Part shown: positions 36,824 to 45,643 of the stretch, piece by piece | Position numbering within the stretch: the first letter of the stretch is position 1 | How the letters are laid out: every line of letters starts with the position of its first letter | Assembly (NCBI RefSeq): GCF_947493125.1 | Contig: NZ_CANLQB010000003.1 | Coordinates: forward strand, 1-64,000 | Origin: an uncultured Roseobacter sp. | GTDB lineage: Bacteria; Pseudomonadota; Alphaproteobacteria; Rhodobacterales; Rhodobacteraceae | Length of the DNA: 64,000 nucleotides | Direction: 5' to 3' | The notes under the pieces: generated by a model | What the model was told of the DNA's origin: nothing | The model's input: the letters and a program-made list of their open reading frames with translations, nothing else | The model's database searches: none | Made by a program: the position numbers and the translations under genes

Positions 36824-37009
36824 ATGGCCAAGCTTATTACACATCCAAACATGGCCTCGCCTGACGATTTCTATGCCGATCTCATTGCCGCGCACGAGGG
36901 CAAGTCCGATGCCGAAAGCGAGGCCTTTAACGCCCGGCTCATTCTGGTTCTGGCCAATCACATTGGCGATCAGGCTGTCTTGAAGGAAGCGCTCGTCGCT
37001 TCGCAATAG
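36824..37009 (+). CDS. DUF2783 small protein
   Basis: A 61-residue soluble protein with the sequence style of DUF2783 (NMASPDDFYADLIAAHEGKS, NARLILVLANHIGDQAVL). It starts three bases after the monooxygenase and is regularly its neighbour in Rhodobacteraceae, so it may be a subunit or stability partner of that enzyme. It has no membrane segment or metal motif. The 251 bases to the next gene contain nothing recognised, and no maleylacetoacetate isomerase follows. Confidence 0.8.
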   Translation: MAKLITHPNMASPDDFYADLIAAHEGKSDAESEAFNARLILVLANHIGDQAVLKEALVASQ

Positions 37010-37260
37010 AGTTTCCGAAGCCTGAGACCTCAACGAGCGCCAGGCCGAACACATGTGGAAAGCTTGTTCCTGCTATGGCTGCTGGCACCGGCGGCCTCAC
37101 ATCCGCTGCGGCCTTCGCCCACGCCCCACGATGACCAAAGCGATCTGCCGGGCAGCAGGTTTTTGCGCACCGACCCGTCGAGCCGCTTTAGGGGTCGCGA
37201 AGGACCGTTGCTCCAGACATACACGGCATAGTTGATGGCGCAGCCTACAAAGGGATTTGT

Positions 37261-39120
37261 ATGACACAGCACCGCACGAGTACGACGCCTAGCCTCAAAC
37301 CACACACACAGAGCCAAGACCAACGCACAGCGGCCGTGAGCCGAGAGACTCCGACACTGGGTTTTGAGGTCGCTGATCGCTGGGAGGGAGGGTTCCTGGG
37401 TGAGATCACGCTCACCAATATGACCGGCCAGACCATAGCAGACTGGTTTTTGAACTTTGACACCACGGGGTTTGCAATCCGTGATGCCTGGGGCGGAGAT
37501 CTGAGAACCCACGGCAATATGGCCTATCTTGAGGCCAAGGGGTGGACGACCAATATCGCACCAGGTCAGTCCGTCACCTTCGGCTTCTCGGCAGTCGGCG
37601 CATCGCCTTCAGAGCTGGGAAGTCTCGGTTTTAAGGCGAATGTGGATGATGGCAGCGTGATCACAGTGCCAGAGGACGCGGATCCCGAAAACTGGAATTC
37701 GACACAGCCAGATGAGACCGGCACCACGCTCCCGGTTGGCGGCGCGGACGGGGCGCCTTTTGGCGCAGCTGATTACGAGGTCGTGCTGAATAAATCGATG
37801 TTGTTCTACTATGCCAATTACGCAGGCGATCTGCCGGATGATCACCCGATTTCATGGCGATGGGATGCGACACTCGATGATGGTGCCGAGGTGGGACGTG
37901 ATCTGTCCGGCGGCATGTTCGATGCGGGTGATCATGTGAAGTTCGGCTTGCCCATGGCGGGCACCGCGACAACCCTCGCCTGGGGCGGGCTCGCCTTTGA
38001 AGACGGGTACAAGGACACCGGCGCCTACGCGGCGCTGAGCGAACATCTGCGCCAATTGAACGACTACTTTCTGAATGCCTATGACGATAAGGGCACGGCA
38101 GACCTCTCCGACGACGTGTTCCATGCTCAGGTTGGCGATGGCAACGCAGATCACGCCTTTTGGGGTGCTCCAGAAGACATGCTGATGGAGCGCCCGGTCT
38201 ATTCCGTTGATGCCGAGAATCCGGGGACCGAGGTCACGGCGCAGACCGCGGCAGCCCTGGCGTCAGCATCCATGTTCTTCCGTGCGCAAGGCGACACGGC
38301 CTATGCAGATGAATTGCTTGAGAAGGCCCAGCAGCTGTTCTCTTTCTCTGAGAGATATCTGGGAAACTACACTGACACCGTCACGGATGCTGCGCAGTTC
38401 TACAACTCCTGGAGCGGGTATGCTGATGAGTTGTCATGGGCCGCAAACTGGCTGTACCAGGCGACGGACGATGACGCGTATTTGCAGAAATCCGAGGACT
38501 ATTACGTGGAGCCGAATACGGCCTTCGCCTTCGGCTGGGAGAACATGAGCAACGGAACCGCGCTTCTGCTCGCACAGCAGACCGGAGACGAGCGCTACGT
38601 TGATGATCTCGACCGGCATCTGGACTATTGGATGACGGAGATTGCGACCACACCTGGAACCGACACCAACGATGGGCTGGCCTGGGTCGATGAATGGGGG
38701 GCGAACCGCTATGCCGCCAATACATCGCTTCTGGCCACGGTTCACGCGAAGCACCTCGCCTACGCTGATCCTGCGAGCAATGCTGATCGGATAGAGGATT
38801 TGCTGGACTTTGCCGGTGATCAGCTGGATTTCATGATGGGCGACAACCCTGATGAGCAAAGTTTCGTGGTCGGGTTCGGCGAGACTTTCCCGCTCAATCC
38901 TCATCATCGTGGCGCATCGGGTACAACCCATGTGGGAGATCCCGCACCAAACGCTTACACTCTTCATGGCGCGGTGGTCGGTGGTCCCACCTTGAATGGT
39001 TCCTATGAGGACGTCCGCAGCAACTATGTGTTGAATGAGGTCGCAACAGATTACAACGCTGGCTTCTCGGGCGCATTGGCGGGCGTCTATGAGAGCCTGG
39101 TTTACGACGACTGGATGTGA
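37261..39120 (+). CDS. GH9 endoglucanase with an N-terminal CBM2-like module
   Basis: A 619-residue cellulase. Residues about 32-125 resemble a family 2 cellulose-binding module (VADRWEGGFLGEITLTN ... APGQSVTFGFSAVG), followed by a linker and a GH9 catalytic domain (about 170-619). Catalytic residues are Asp221 and Asp224 in GGMFDAGDHVKF, His548-His549-Arg550 in NPHHRGASG and the acid Glu593 in VLNEVATDYNAG. No signal peptide is visible: the protein starts MTQHRTSTTPSLKPH, and the frame upstream (to the stop at 37189) has no other start codon. How it leaves the cell is unclear. It is a lone gene after the homogentisate operon. Confidence 0.9.
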   Translation: MTQHRTSTTPSLKPHTQSQDQRTAAVSRETPTLGFEVADRWEGGFLGEITLTNMTGQTIADWFLNFDTTGFAIRDAWGGDLRTHGNMAYLEAKGWTTNIAPGQSVTFGFSAVGASPSELGSLGFKANVDDGSVITVPEDADPENWNSTQPDETGTTLPVGGADGAPFGAADYEVVLNKSMLFYYANYAGDLPDDHPISWRWDATLDDGAEVGRDLSGGMFDAGDHVKFGLPMAGTATTLAWGGLAFEDGYKDTGAYAALSEHLRQLNDYFLNAYDDKGTADLSDDVFHAQVGDGNADHAFWGAPEDMLMERPVYSVDAENPGTEVTAQTAAALASASMFFRAQGDTAYADELLEKAQQLFSFSERYLGNYTDTVTDAAQFYNSWSGYADELSWAANWLYQATDDDAYLQKSEDYYVEPNTAFAFGWENMSNGTALLLAQQTGDERYVDDLDRHLDYWMTEIATTPGTDTNDGLAWVDEWGANRYAANTSLLATVHAKHLAYADPASNADRIEDLLDFAGDQLDFMMGDNPDEQSFVVGFGETFPLNPHHRGASGTTHVGDPAPNAYTLHGAVVGGPTLNGSYEDVRSNYVLNEVATDYNAGFSGALAGVYESLVYDDWM

Positions 39121-39491
39121 ATTCGTCACCGGGGTTGGGCACTTATGTCGCGCAGCCGCGCCCACACCGGTCTTTGAGCGCTTAGAAAGGTGAGTGCGAT
39201 CAAAGGGTGCTGCGTCACAGCCGCACAGTTCAGCACACCCCTCACCGCCCCGGCCTAATCGGGCCCGATTTCCAAGGGCATTTTGGGGCAGCGGCCGGAC
39301 GATGCTCAGTCATTTGAACAAGCTGGCGCTCTCAGGCGCGAGTGCACCTCATCTTCACGACTGATGAGACACGGTGACTTTGTCCTTAGGTGACGCCGTA
39401 AGTCATTGAAATGTATCATGCCAAAATGCATCGTTGAAATCAAAGTGTCCTTCTTTTTCACCCACTTTGTCCAACGCGTTGCAAACAAAGA

Positions 39492-39517
39492 GCCCGTCGA
39501 ACGAAGCTTCAACGGGC
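39492..39517 (-). terminator. Hairpin with T-rich tail, leftward
   Basis: GCCCGTCGAA (39492-39501) and TTCAACGGGC (39508-39517) form a 10-bp stem with one mismatch and a 6-base loop. On the leftward strand it is followed by TCTTTGTTTG, as in an intrinsic terminator. It would end a transcript coming from the fragment at 39547-39720. Confidence 0.5.
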
Positions 39518-39546
39518 CATGATGTTACAAATGGGGGCTTTCCGAA

Positions 39547-39720
39547 CTAGTTTGGCTCACCCAACTCATGTGTGAGCTCGGTCTTGGCAACATCGGATCT
39601 CCGGAAGAACTTGGGTGACTTGGCAACCGAGATAGCAACTGGGCAATCCAGGCTTTCTAGCAGTTTAGCCACGGCCGTGCGGGACAAGCCATTTAAGGCC
39701 GGGTGACCCGCTTTCGGGAT
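39547..39720 (-). pseudogene. Fragment resembling an AlpA/excisionase-type helix-turn-helix protein
   Basis: The leftward frame ends in GLSRTAVAKLLESLDCPVAI then SVAKSPKFFRRSDVAK, which has the layout of the HTH_17/AlpA family (recognition helix, a wing with a basic RRSD motif). There is no convincing start or upstream domain, so this is at best a remnant of a mobile-element regulator. The right boundary is approximate. A terminator-like hairpin lies 30 bases downstream. Confidence 0.25.
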
Positions 39721-40162
39721 TTCGTGTTGATGCGCGCGACAGTCATCAGGACATATTCGAAAAGCTCGTATTGACCGCCAACGCGGGATCACTGTCGCAT
39801 GTCTGGGTGAATGGGACGCAGGTTGACAGCGCAGCAACACGCTTATCCCAACCTGCTTGATTTGCCGGATGCTTACCAAAATACTTGGAAGACTGATTTG
39901 TAGCCAAAACACTGCGAACGTATCTGTGTTTAAGTGAGGCTTGATGCACAAGATGCCGCAGCACAGTGGCAAACCAATCTTAGGGAGCTCCAAGCTTCAC
40001 TAGTGCAATTCTCGGCACCCGAATGATGTGTGAAGGTCACAACACGGCCCTTTGCTGCCATCTGCAATGCTATTGAGCGCCGCATTGCAGCTTTCCCATT
40101 CCTGCCATTCTTTTGATCTCAAGCATTTCGATGGCTTGATCGTTGACCTTGGGAGAATGCGG

Positions 40163-40936
40163 TCATCCAATCCGCCTCAAGTGCCATACCTGCTCGACCG
40201 GGTAGCTCCTGGCCCAGTCGGCGGGGATCGCGGCGCGCGTTCCCGAAGCCAGCTGGGGGGCGTAGAGTTCCTGGTATCTTGCGACGTCAAAGCCGATCTC
40301 GGCAAACAAGTCCATCCAGGACGAGATCGTCAGGTTGAAGCACACGCCGGTCGGTTCGAACTCGACCTCCGTCCAATCCGCGCCCCACATGCCCCGGTAG
40401 GGGCGGTGCAGCGTGCGGACGGCGGGCGATCCGTCGAGGGGTGAGCAGATCAGCGAGAGCGGATGGTTGCCCAGGAACACAAGCTGCCCGCCCGGACGCA
40501 GCAATCGCCAGGCTTCCCGCAGCCACTTGTCCGGTGGGCACCAGATCGATGCGCCATATTCCGAGATCGCGAAGTCGAACGCGGCATCCGGAAGACCGGT
40601 CGCCTCGGCGTTGCCCTCGATGAACGCAATATCCGCGCCGTGCTCCGCCGCAAGACCGAGGGCCGTGGTCAGCTGTTCGGCCGAGATATCGATCGCCGTC
40701 ACCCGCGCGCCCCTTCGCGCCATCCACCCCGAGACATATCCGGTGCCACAGCCGAGTTCGATGGCATCCATATCTGTCATGTCCGCCGGAAGCATGCTCA
40801 GATCCTCTTCCGCGTTCCCCCAGGTGCCCCATTCCGGTGTCTCGAGGCGCCAGAGCCGCTCGGCGATGGTCACCCAGTTGACGGCGTCGGCATTCCAGAT
40901 CGCCTTGTTGGTCGACAGGTAATCGCGTGTCATCAT
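40163..40936 (-). CDS. Class I SAM-dependent methyltransferase
   Basis: A 257-residue enzyme; the start at 40936 follows GGAG AACGTC, a good ribosome site (a longer frame to 41515 only shadows the neighbouring gene). Motif I is AIELGCGTGYVSGWMAR, followed by VTAIDISAEQL and the acidic LLRPGGQLVFLGNHPLS strand. The C-terminal half (LHRPYRGMWGADWTEVEFEP) is typical of a group acting on small molecules. The acceptor is unknown. It starts 27 bases downstream of the acyl-CoA dehydrogenase-like gene, in the same operon. Confidence 0.84.
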   Translation of the reverse strand: MMTRDYLSTNKAIWNADAVNWVTIAERLWRLETPEWGTWGNAEEDLSMLPADMTDMDAIELGCGTGYVSGWMARRGARVTAIDISAEQLTTALGLAAEHGADIAFIEGNAEATGLPDAAFDFAISEYGASIWCPPDKWLREAWRLLRPGGQLVFLGNHPLSLICSPLDGSPAVRTLHRPYRGMWGADWTEVEFEPTGVCFNLTISSWMDLFAEIGFDVARYQELYAPQLASGTRAAIPADWARSYPVEQVWHLRRIG

Positions 40937-40962
40937 GACGTTCTCCGACGCTGCCAGTACGC

Positions 40963-42108
40963 CTACGGCGTCCTGCAGAGCATTTCGCCCGCATGGACAT
41001 AGAGCTGGTCCGTGGGCATGGGGTGCATGGCCGCTGCGCGCGCGTCGCGAAGCAGGCGCTCGATCTCCGACGATCTGAGATAGCCGGCGGCGCCCACGAT
41101 TGCCGCGCACAGTCCGCACGTCGCCATCACGTTTTCGGACAGGATGGATTTTCGCACCAGGACGTCGGTCGCGCGTTCGGGCGAGGGGTCGAATTGCAGC
41201 TCCTGGACCAGGGCAACCATGTCCTGATGCGCGAGTTTCGCGGTGGTGTGGGCGGCCTCCAACTCGCCGATCCGGGCATGGCGCAGGCTGTCCGGCCTCT
41301 CCCGGCATACGGCGTCTATCGCCAGGTCTCGCGCACGGTCGGCAATGCCCATGTAGCAGGACATGATCAATGTTGGCGCGACGGTCAGAATGACGTGGAA
41401 AAGCGGGTGCAGCCCCTCGGCCGGCCGCCGGAGCGTGATCGCGCTTTCGGGCACCAAGACACCGTCGAGTTTGACATCGACGGTCCCGGTCCCGCGCATT
41501 CCGTGCGCCCGCCATTCGCCGCAGACCTGCAGACCATCGGCGTCATAGGAAATCGCGAAGTGCAGCACCTCGGGTATGCCCGCCTCGCCTTCGGTGCGGG
41601 CCGACGTCACCAGGACGTCGCCGGCCGGCGCGCCGGAGACGAAGGTCTTGTGGGCATCGACCCGAAATCCGCCCTCGACCGGCCGCGCCGTGCCGCTCGA
41701 GGCGATCCAGTCCTTGGCAACCGTAGTCGTTATCAGCGCCTCGTTCGCGGCCACCTTTCGCAACAGCGCCTCACCCGGGCGGCCGAGGCGCGCATTGACG
41801 ATATTCGTCGCGACCACATGCTGATGCATCGAGAGGCAGAGCGCCGTCGAAGGACACGCCTGCGCCAGCGACCGAAGGAATGCGGTCATCTCGGAGAAGT
41901 CCGCCCCGCCGCCCCCGAAGGCGGCGGGGACCATGGCAGAAAGGACCTTGCGATCCTTCAGGTCCTGAACGTTCTGGCCCGCGAACGCGTCGGATGCATC
42001 CAGGTCTGTGACGCGGCCGGCGAAGACCGGGACAAGGTCGCTCAGCGCGGTTGCTAGGCGGTTGGGAGTGTTCGATCCGTTCATGTCCACCAGACCAATC
42101 CTGCTCAT
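40963..42108 (-). CDS. Acyl-CoA dehydrogenase-fold flavoprotein
   Basis: A 381-residue protein with the acyl-CoA dehydrogenase fold. The start at 42108 was chosen because its ATGA overlaps the stop of the upstream gene; starts at 42144 and 42084 are possible. The N-terminal helical domain, a beta domain (IASSGTARPVEGGFRVDAHK, HGMRGTGTVDVKLDGVLVP) and a C-terminal helical bundle are recognisable. The usual glutamate base could not be placed, and some members of this fold are flavin monooxygenases, so the reaction is left open. Its operon context (secreted protein, methyltransferase, HxlR regulator) suggests modification of a small aromatic or lipid-like compound. Confidence 0.82.
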   Translation of the reverse strand: MSRIGLVDMNGSNTPNRLATALSDLVPVFAGRVTDLDASDAFAGQNVQDLKDRKVLSAMVPAAFGGGGADFSEMTAFLRSLAQACPSTALCLSMHQHVVATNIVNARLGRPGEALLRKVAANEALITTTVAKDWIASSGTARPVEGGFRVDAHKTFVSGAPAGDVLVTSARTEGEAGIPEVLHFAISYDADGLQVCGEWRAHGMRGTGTVDVKLDGVLVPESAITLRRPAEGLHPLFHVILTVAPTLIMSCYMGIADRARDLAIDAVCRERPDSLRHARIGELEAAHTTAKLAHQDMVALVQELQFDPSPERATDVLVRKSILSENVMATCGLCAAIVGAAGYLRSSEIERLLRDARAAAMHPMPTDQLYVHAGEMLCRTP

Positions 42109-42725
42109 GACGGTGCAAACAGCGCAACCTGCACCATGCGGCACGCATTAGGTCCGGGTTCTCCCTGTGCCCGCGCGGTCACGGGAAAGGGCGGCGGGAT
42201 GCTGTCGTCGCTGCAGCCGCCACGATAGGTGCTCAGCATCTCGAGCTCGCGCCCGGCAATGACCGGCCCGTGATCCTGCAGGATCAGGTGAACCTCCAGG
42301 TCATCGGTCTCCAGAATACCGCGGTCGAAGAACGCGTTGTTCAGTTGTCCGACCGGCTGGTAGGCGGTCATGCTCAACGTCCCGTCCGCCCCCACGACCG
42401 CGCCACCGACATAACCCGCATCGGATTCCACGATGTCGGTCCGCACCAACGCGTCCTTGCCCGAACACATCTCGGCCTCGCACTGGCCGGGTTCATTGAA
42501 CACGACCATCCAGTAGGTATAGACGTGGCCGGCAATAAGACCGCTGGTGCTGAGGCTGACATGGATGCCGTCGGGGCCCCGGATCAGGGTCGAGCCGCCA
42601 CCTTCCACCACCTCGACATCCCCTTGCGAGGGGTGGGTCCTGACCTCGACGGTCTGGATTTCGGCAGCCGCCGGTGTTGCCGCCAGCATGCCAGCCGCCA
42701 GCGCGTATTTCATGAATTCCTGCAT
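42105..42725 (-). CDS. Secreted protein of unknown function
   Basis: A 206-residue protein with a signal peptide (MQEFMKYALAAGMLAATPAAA; an internal ATG at 42713 is also plausible). The mature part is beta-rich with two cysteine pairs (GQCEAEMCSG and a late RGGCSDDSIPPPFPV ... NACRM). It reminds one of extracellular CHRD-like or superoxide-dismutase-like sandwich proteins, but no family is claimed. It overlaps the flavoprotein gene by four bases, so they are linked. Confidence 0.65.
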   Translation of the reverse strand: MQEFMKYALAAGMLAATPAAAEIQTVEVRTHPSQGDVEVVEGGGSTLIRGPDGIHVSLSTSGLIAGHVYTYWMVVFNEPGQCEAEMCSGKDALVRTDIVESDAGYVGGAVVGADGTLSMTAYQPVGQLNNAFFDRGILETDDLEVHLILQDHGPVIAGRELEMLSTYRGGCSDDSIPPPFPVTARAQGEPGPNACRMVQVALFAPS

Positions 42726-42855
42726 CGTATCGGCCCTCCGGTGATTGCGCAGGATCAGCCTATGGCGGCCACCCGCCCCGCATCCACTTCAATAGCTGAA
42801 GTCAGACTTCGGGCCCCAACCCGGCGGGCCCTGCGGGTGCAGGTCGGGATGGCGT

Positions 42856-43566
42856 CTATTTTCTGGGGTGTTTGTTCAGCCCAACCTTGGAGAAATGGCT
42901 GAGCATGAACCATGTCGAGAACGCTTTGATTTCTGAAGCAGAGCCATCGAGCGTGATCGCGCCCCTTTCGAGCGCGGCTCCGAGGCTGACATGGCCGAGC
43001 CAGATCTCGACCAATGTCCGGATATGAGCGGTGATCGCGATATCGACCTCATGGCCGGGGTCCTTAACGCAGACCTCGATATCTTCGGGTTCGAAGACAA
43101 TCCAGTAGGTGCGTTTCTTCTGCGGCACGCCGTCGAGCAGGAACGACGCGACCCGCCGGGTCTTCCGCCTGTCTCCACGAAGCAGCGTCAGCTGCCGCAG
43201 CTCCCAAAAGAGAACGTCCGGGTCGAGGTTCTCGTCCGCGACGATCTCGCGGCGCAGCCATTGCTGCGCCCAGGTCCCCATCTCATCAAGAATGGGAAAG
43301 AGGGCGCGCCCGGACTCCGTCAGCCCGTACTCCGAAGCCCCGGACGTCTGTCCGGGGCGCCGCTTTATGATGCCGGCCTGTTCAAGCTGCCTGAGGCGGC
43401 TCGACAAGGTTGCCGACGACATGTTCGGTGCACTCTTCTGGATGTCCGAAAACCTCGTCGCCCCACAGAAGAAGGCCCGCAAGATCAGGGTTGTCCAGCG
43501 GTTGCACAAGATCTCCGAAGTCAACGCGATCGGGCAAAACTGCTGGTATCCCTGGGGTGTTGTCAT
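42856..43566 (-). CDS. HxlR-family transcriptional regulator with C-terminal SCP2-like domain
   Basis: A 236-residue regulator; the start at 43566 gives the expected MTTPQGYQQFCPIALTSEIL opening. The winged helix (residues about 15-105) includes ILCNRWTTLILRAFFCGATR, the typical N-terminal cysteine and tryptophan of HxlR proteins and SSATLSSRLRQLEQAGII. The second half resembles a sterol-carrier-type domain, as in several HxlR regulators of aromatic metabolism. It lies upstream of the three-gene operon in the same direction and is its likely controller. Confidence 0.85.
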   Translation of the reverse strand: MTTPQGYQQFCPIALTSEILCNRWTTLILRAFFCGATRFSDIQKSAPNMSSATLSSRLRQLEQAGIIKRRPGQTSGASEYGLTESGRALFPILDEMGTWAQQWLRREIVADENLDPDVLFWELRQLTLLRGDRRKTRRVASFLLDGVPQKKRTYWIVFEPEDIEVCVKDPGHEVDIAITAHIRTLVEIWLGHVSLGAALERGAITLDGSASEIKAFSTWFMLSHFSKVGLNKHPRK

Positions 43567-43899
43567 CGATGAAGGCTCTGCGATATGTGACCCGAAATCA
43601 AGGTCAGAGATGCAGAGGAGGGCCACCTGGCAACAGATCGACCGGGAGACCCGGCGGCGTCCTCGGATCTGTCTGTGGTCGGCCCATAGCGGTCACGCGA
43701 CACCGGCAAAGGATGCTGCGGTCGCAGCCCGCTTAGCGGCCATTCGCTGCAACGCGAGATCGACGCGCTTGTTGAGATCGGAGACGCGGGACAAAGCGAC
43801 CGGGCTCTGCCGCGAATCGGATGTCCGCTCTGGGAGAACGTGGCAAAAATTCAATTCAGCCAATGGCAAACCGCCGGAGATTTGCTGCTATCCAGATAG
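43567..43899. other. Intergenic gap with a repeat remnant
   Basis: No gene is supported on either strand. At 43711-43732 the sequence GGATGCTGCGGTCGCAGCCC resembles the intergenic repeat copies at 44957 and 50872. Confidence 0.4.
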
Positions 43900-44676
43900 C
43901 TACGCCTTCCGGGCACTTACGACGAAATGAGTCAGCGCATAGAAAAACCTGCCCTCGGTAGCCAATGCCTTTTGCTCTTCCAACCATGCCGAGGCTTCGC
44001 TCTCCGGAACATGGTTGTTGTCGGCCGCGTATCGGACCATCAATTGCATCATCATTGTCGCAAGCCCGTCTGGCTTCAGCGTATGATCGCATGTTGTCAT
44101 CGGCGTGACGCCTTCAACGACAAAGCCTTCGTCTCGCATGATGGAAGGCAATACTGCAGGGAGATCGCGCTGCGTGAAGTGACGATCCCAAGAAGCGATC
44201 ATGCGATTCATACGATCCCTGTCGTCGCTGAACCACACGAGACTATCGAGATGAATGTCTCCGATGACAAGTTTGCCGCCGGGTTTGAGCACGCGATATG
44301 CCTCGGCAATTGCTCCGGGAACATCGTCAAGGTATTCAAAAACTTGCACTGAGACGGCTTTGTCCACAGTGCCGGTGGTTATCGGCAAATCATTGGCCGT
44401 ACCGATCAGGATTTCAACCCAATCAAATCCCTTGCAACGCTCCTTCGCCGGGACAAGCATATCTTCGCTGGGATCAATGCCAATTGCCTTGCCACCCGAT
44501 CCAACGGCTCGGGCTAACTCCAATGTCAGCAAACCATTTCCACAGCCAATATCGACAATTGTTTCATTGGCCTTGGGGCAAAGCGCATCGAACGAAGCTT
44601 GGCGTCTCCGCGTGATATCCGCGCCTTGATAGACGATGTCCAAAAGCCGCGTTGTTTCCTGGTCGAACTTCAACAT
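43900..44676 (-). CDS. Class I SAM-dependent methyltransferase (UbiE/ArsM-like)
   Basis: A 258-residue methyltransferase. The start at 44676 matches the common family opening (MLKFDQETTRLLDIVYQG); a TTG at 44748 has no ribosome site. Motif I is TIVDIGCGNGLLTLELARA, then GIDPSEDMLVPAKE and the acceptor-side VLKPGGKLVIGDIHLDSL. No cysteine pairs of arsenite methyltransferases were seen. The acceptor is unknown. It stands alone on this strand, flanked by repeat copies on both sides, which suggests an acquired segment. Confidence 0.84.
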   Translation of the reverse strand: MLKFDQETTRLLDIVYQGADITRRRQASFDALCPKANETIVDIGCGNGLLTLELARAVGSGGKAIGIDPSEDMLVPAKERCKGFDWVEILIGTANDLPITTGTVDKAVSVQVFEYLDDVPGAIAEAYRVLKPGGKLVIGDIHLDSLVWFSDDRDRMNRMIASWDRHFTQRDLPAVLPSIMRDEGFVVEGVTPMTTCDHTLKPDGLATMMMQLMVRYAADNNHVPESEASAWLEEQKALATEGRFFYALTHFVVSARKA

Positions 44677-44956
44677 CGCCCGATCAAGACACACAAATTC
44701 TCGGCGATCAACACTTAGCCCAAGCTGTGTTGCGTTACAGACGTTCAAGGCTCTTGGGGGTCACTAACTTTCTGCCAAAGAACCCAGTTTGAACCTGACA
44801 CGTTTTTTCCGCGTCGTTGTAAGCCGGCACTCGTCTAAAGTGCAGCATCGGTCAGTCTTGGGCTCACTCCGGACCTCGGATGCGGCGCAGAATCTAATAG
44901 CAGAGCGCGCATGAATGGTTCAGGACGGCCCAAACCAGACACTCGTCTTGGCAACT

Positions 44957-44990
44957 GATGCTGCGGTGCGGCTTCCCGAAAGCGGACACT
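44957..44990. repeat. Intergenic repeat copy 2
   Basis: GATGCTGCGGTGCGGC followed by TTCCCGAAAGCGGACACT. It shares GATGCTGCGGTGC with the copies at 50872 and, with changes, at 43711. Such elements occur between genes across Rhodobacteraceae genomes. The rest of 44677-45017 shows no gene. Confidence 0.45.
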
Positions 44991-45017
44991 AGAAATTTCC
45001 AGCTTCCTGCCAGTCAA

Positions 45018-45599
45018 TCAAAAGAGATCAGGTTTGTTCGTCCGCCGTTCCGCTAGCGCTCGATAGAGCGCTGGAGGCGACACTCCGATCCAATCAGCGA
45101 CACGCACCCACCCGCCTAATTCCGGCGGACCGTAAAGCTCGAGATAGGCATCAAGGCGATCTACCACCTTCCGCAAACGCATGATCTCAATGCGGGTCCG
45201 GAGGTTCTGCAGTTCTCTCGCGGTGCGTTCAAAGGCTTTGACCGAAAGTCGCTTTGATGTGGCAGAGTTCTCAAGGCTCGCCTTCAACTCGGTCTTTGAA
45301 ATCAGAGAGACCTTTGTCGGCATTTCGGTGACAGCATCGCAATGATAGCGATCCGCAAAGAGGGATGCTTCGGCAACTAGTTCTGTTGCCTCGGCCGTGT
45401 GCAGGGTCAAGAGCCCGCCGTCTTGCAGCGCACGCCGAAGAGAAATCCGTCCTTCTCTGACGAGAAACGCCCAATCGACGCTATCATCTCGACGAAACAG
45501 CGTTTCGCCTTCATGCAGCGAGCGTTCTGGCGCGCCATCAAAACAGTGAGCCCAATATTCCGACATGATTTCTATCATGTTCAGTTTCACCCGCGTCAT
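45018..45599 (-). CDS. Crp/Fnr-family transcriptional regulator
   Basis: A 193-residue regulator; the start at 45599 follows CCAGGG. An N-terminal cNMP-binding-like beta-roll (SLHEGETLFRRDDSVDWAFL, VREGRISLRRAL) leads to a long dimer helix and a C-terminal helix-turn-helix that is shorter than usual (WVRVADWIGVSPPALYRALAER). No cysteine cluster for an iron-sulfur centre is present. It diverges from the Spy-like gene at 45644 across a 44-base gap, so it probably controls that gene or the copper island next to it. Confidence 0.82.
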   Translation of the reverse strand: MTRVKLNMIEIMSEYWAHCFDGAPERSLHEGETLFRRDDSVDWAFLVREGRISLRRALQDGGLLTLHTAEATELVAEASLFADRYHCDAVTEMPTKVSLISKTELKASLENSATSKRLSVKAFERTARELQNLRTRIEIMRLRKVVDRLDAYLELYGPPELGGWVRVADWIGVSPPALYRALAERRTNKPDLF

Positions 45600-45643
45600 G
45601 CAATACCCTGGTCCCAACGCTGGATCGAACAAGGACTTCAACA

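Larger units (their letters stand above)
39121..40162. other. Gene-poor region with a possible decayed DNA-binding gene
   Basis: About 1 kb between the cellulase and the methyltransferase gene. Apart from the fragment at 39547-39720 and its terminator, no supported coding sequence was seen. The region looks like degenerate sequence at the border of accessory DNA. Confidence 0.45.

Noticed and set aside
40937-41515. An upstream extension of the methyltransferase frame
   Set aside because: It runs inside the flavoprotein gene in another frame, and a strong ribosome site supports the internal start at 40936.
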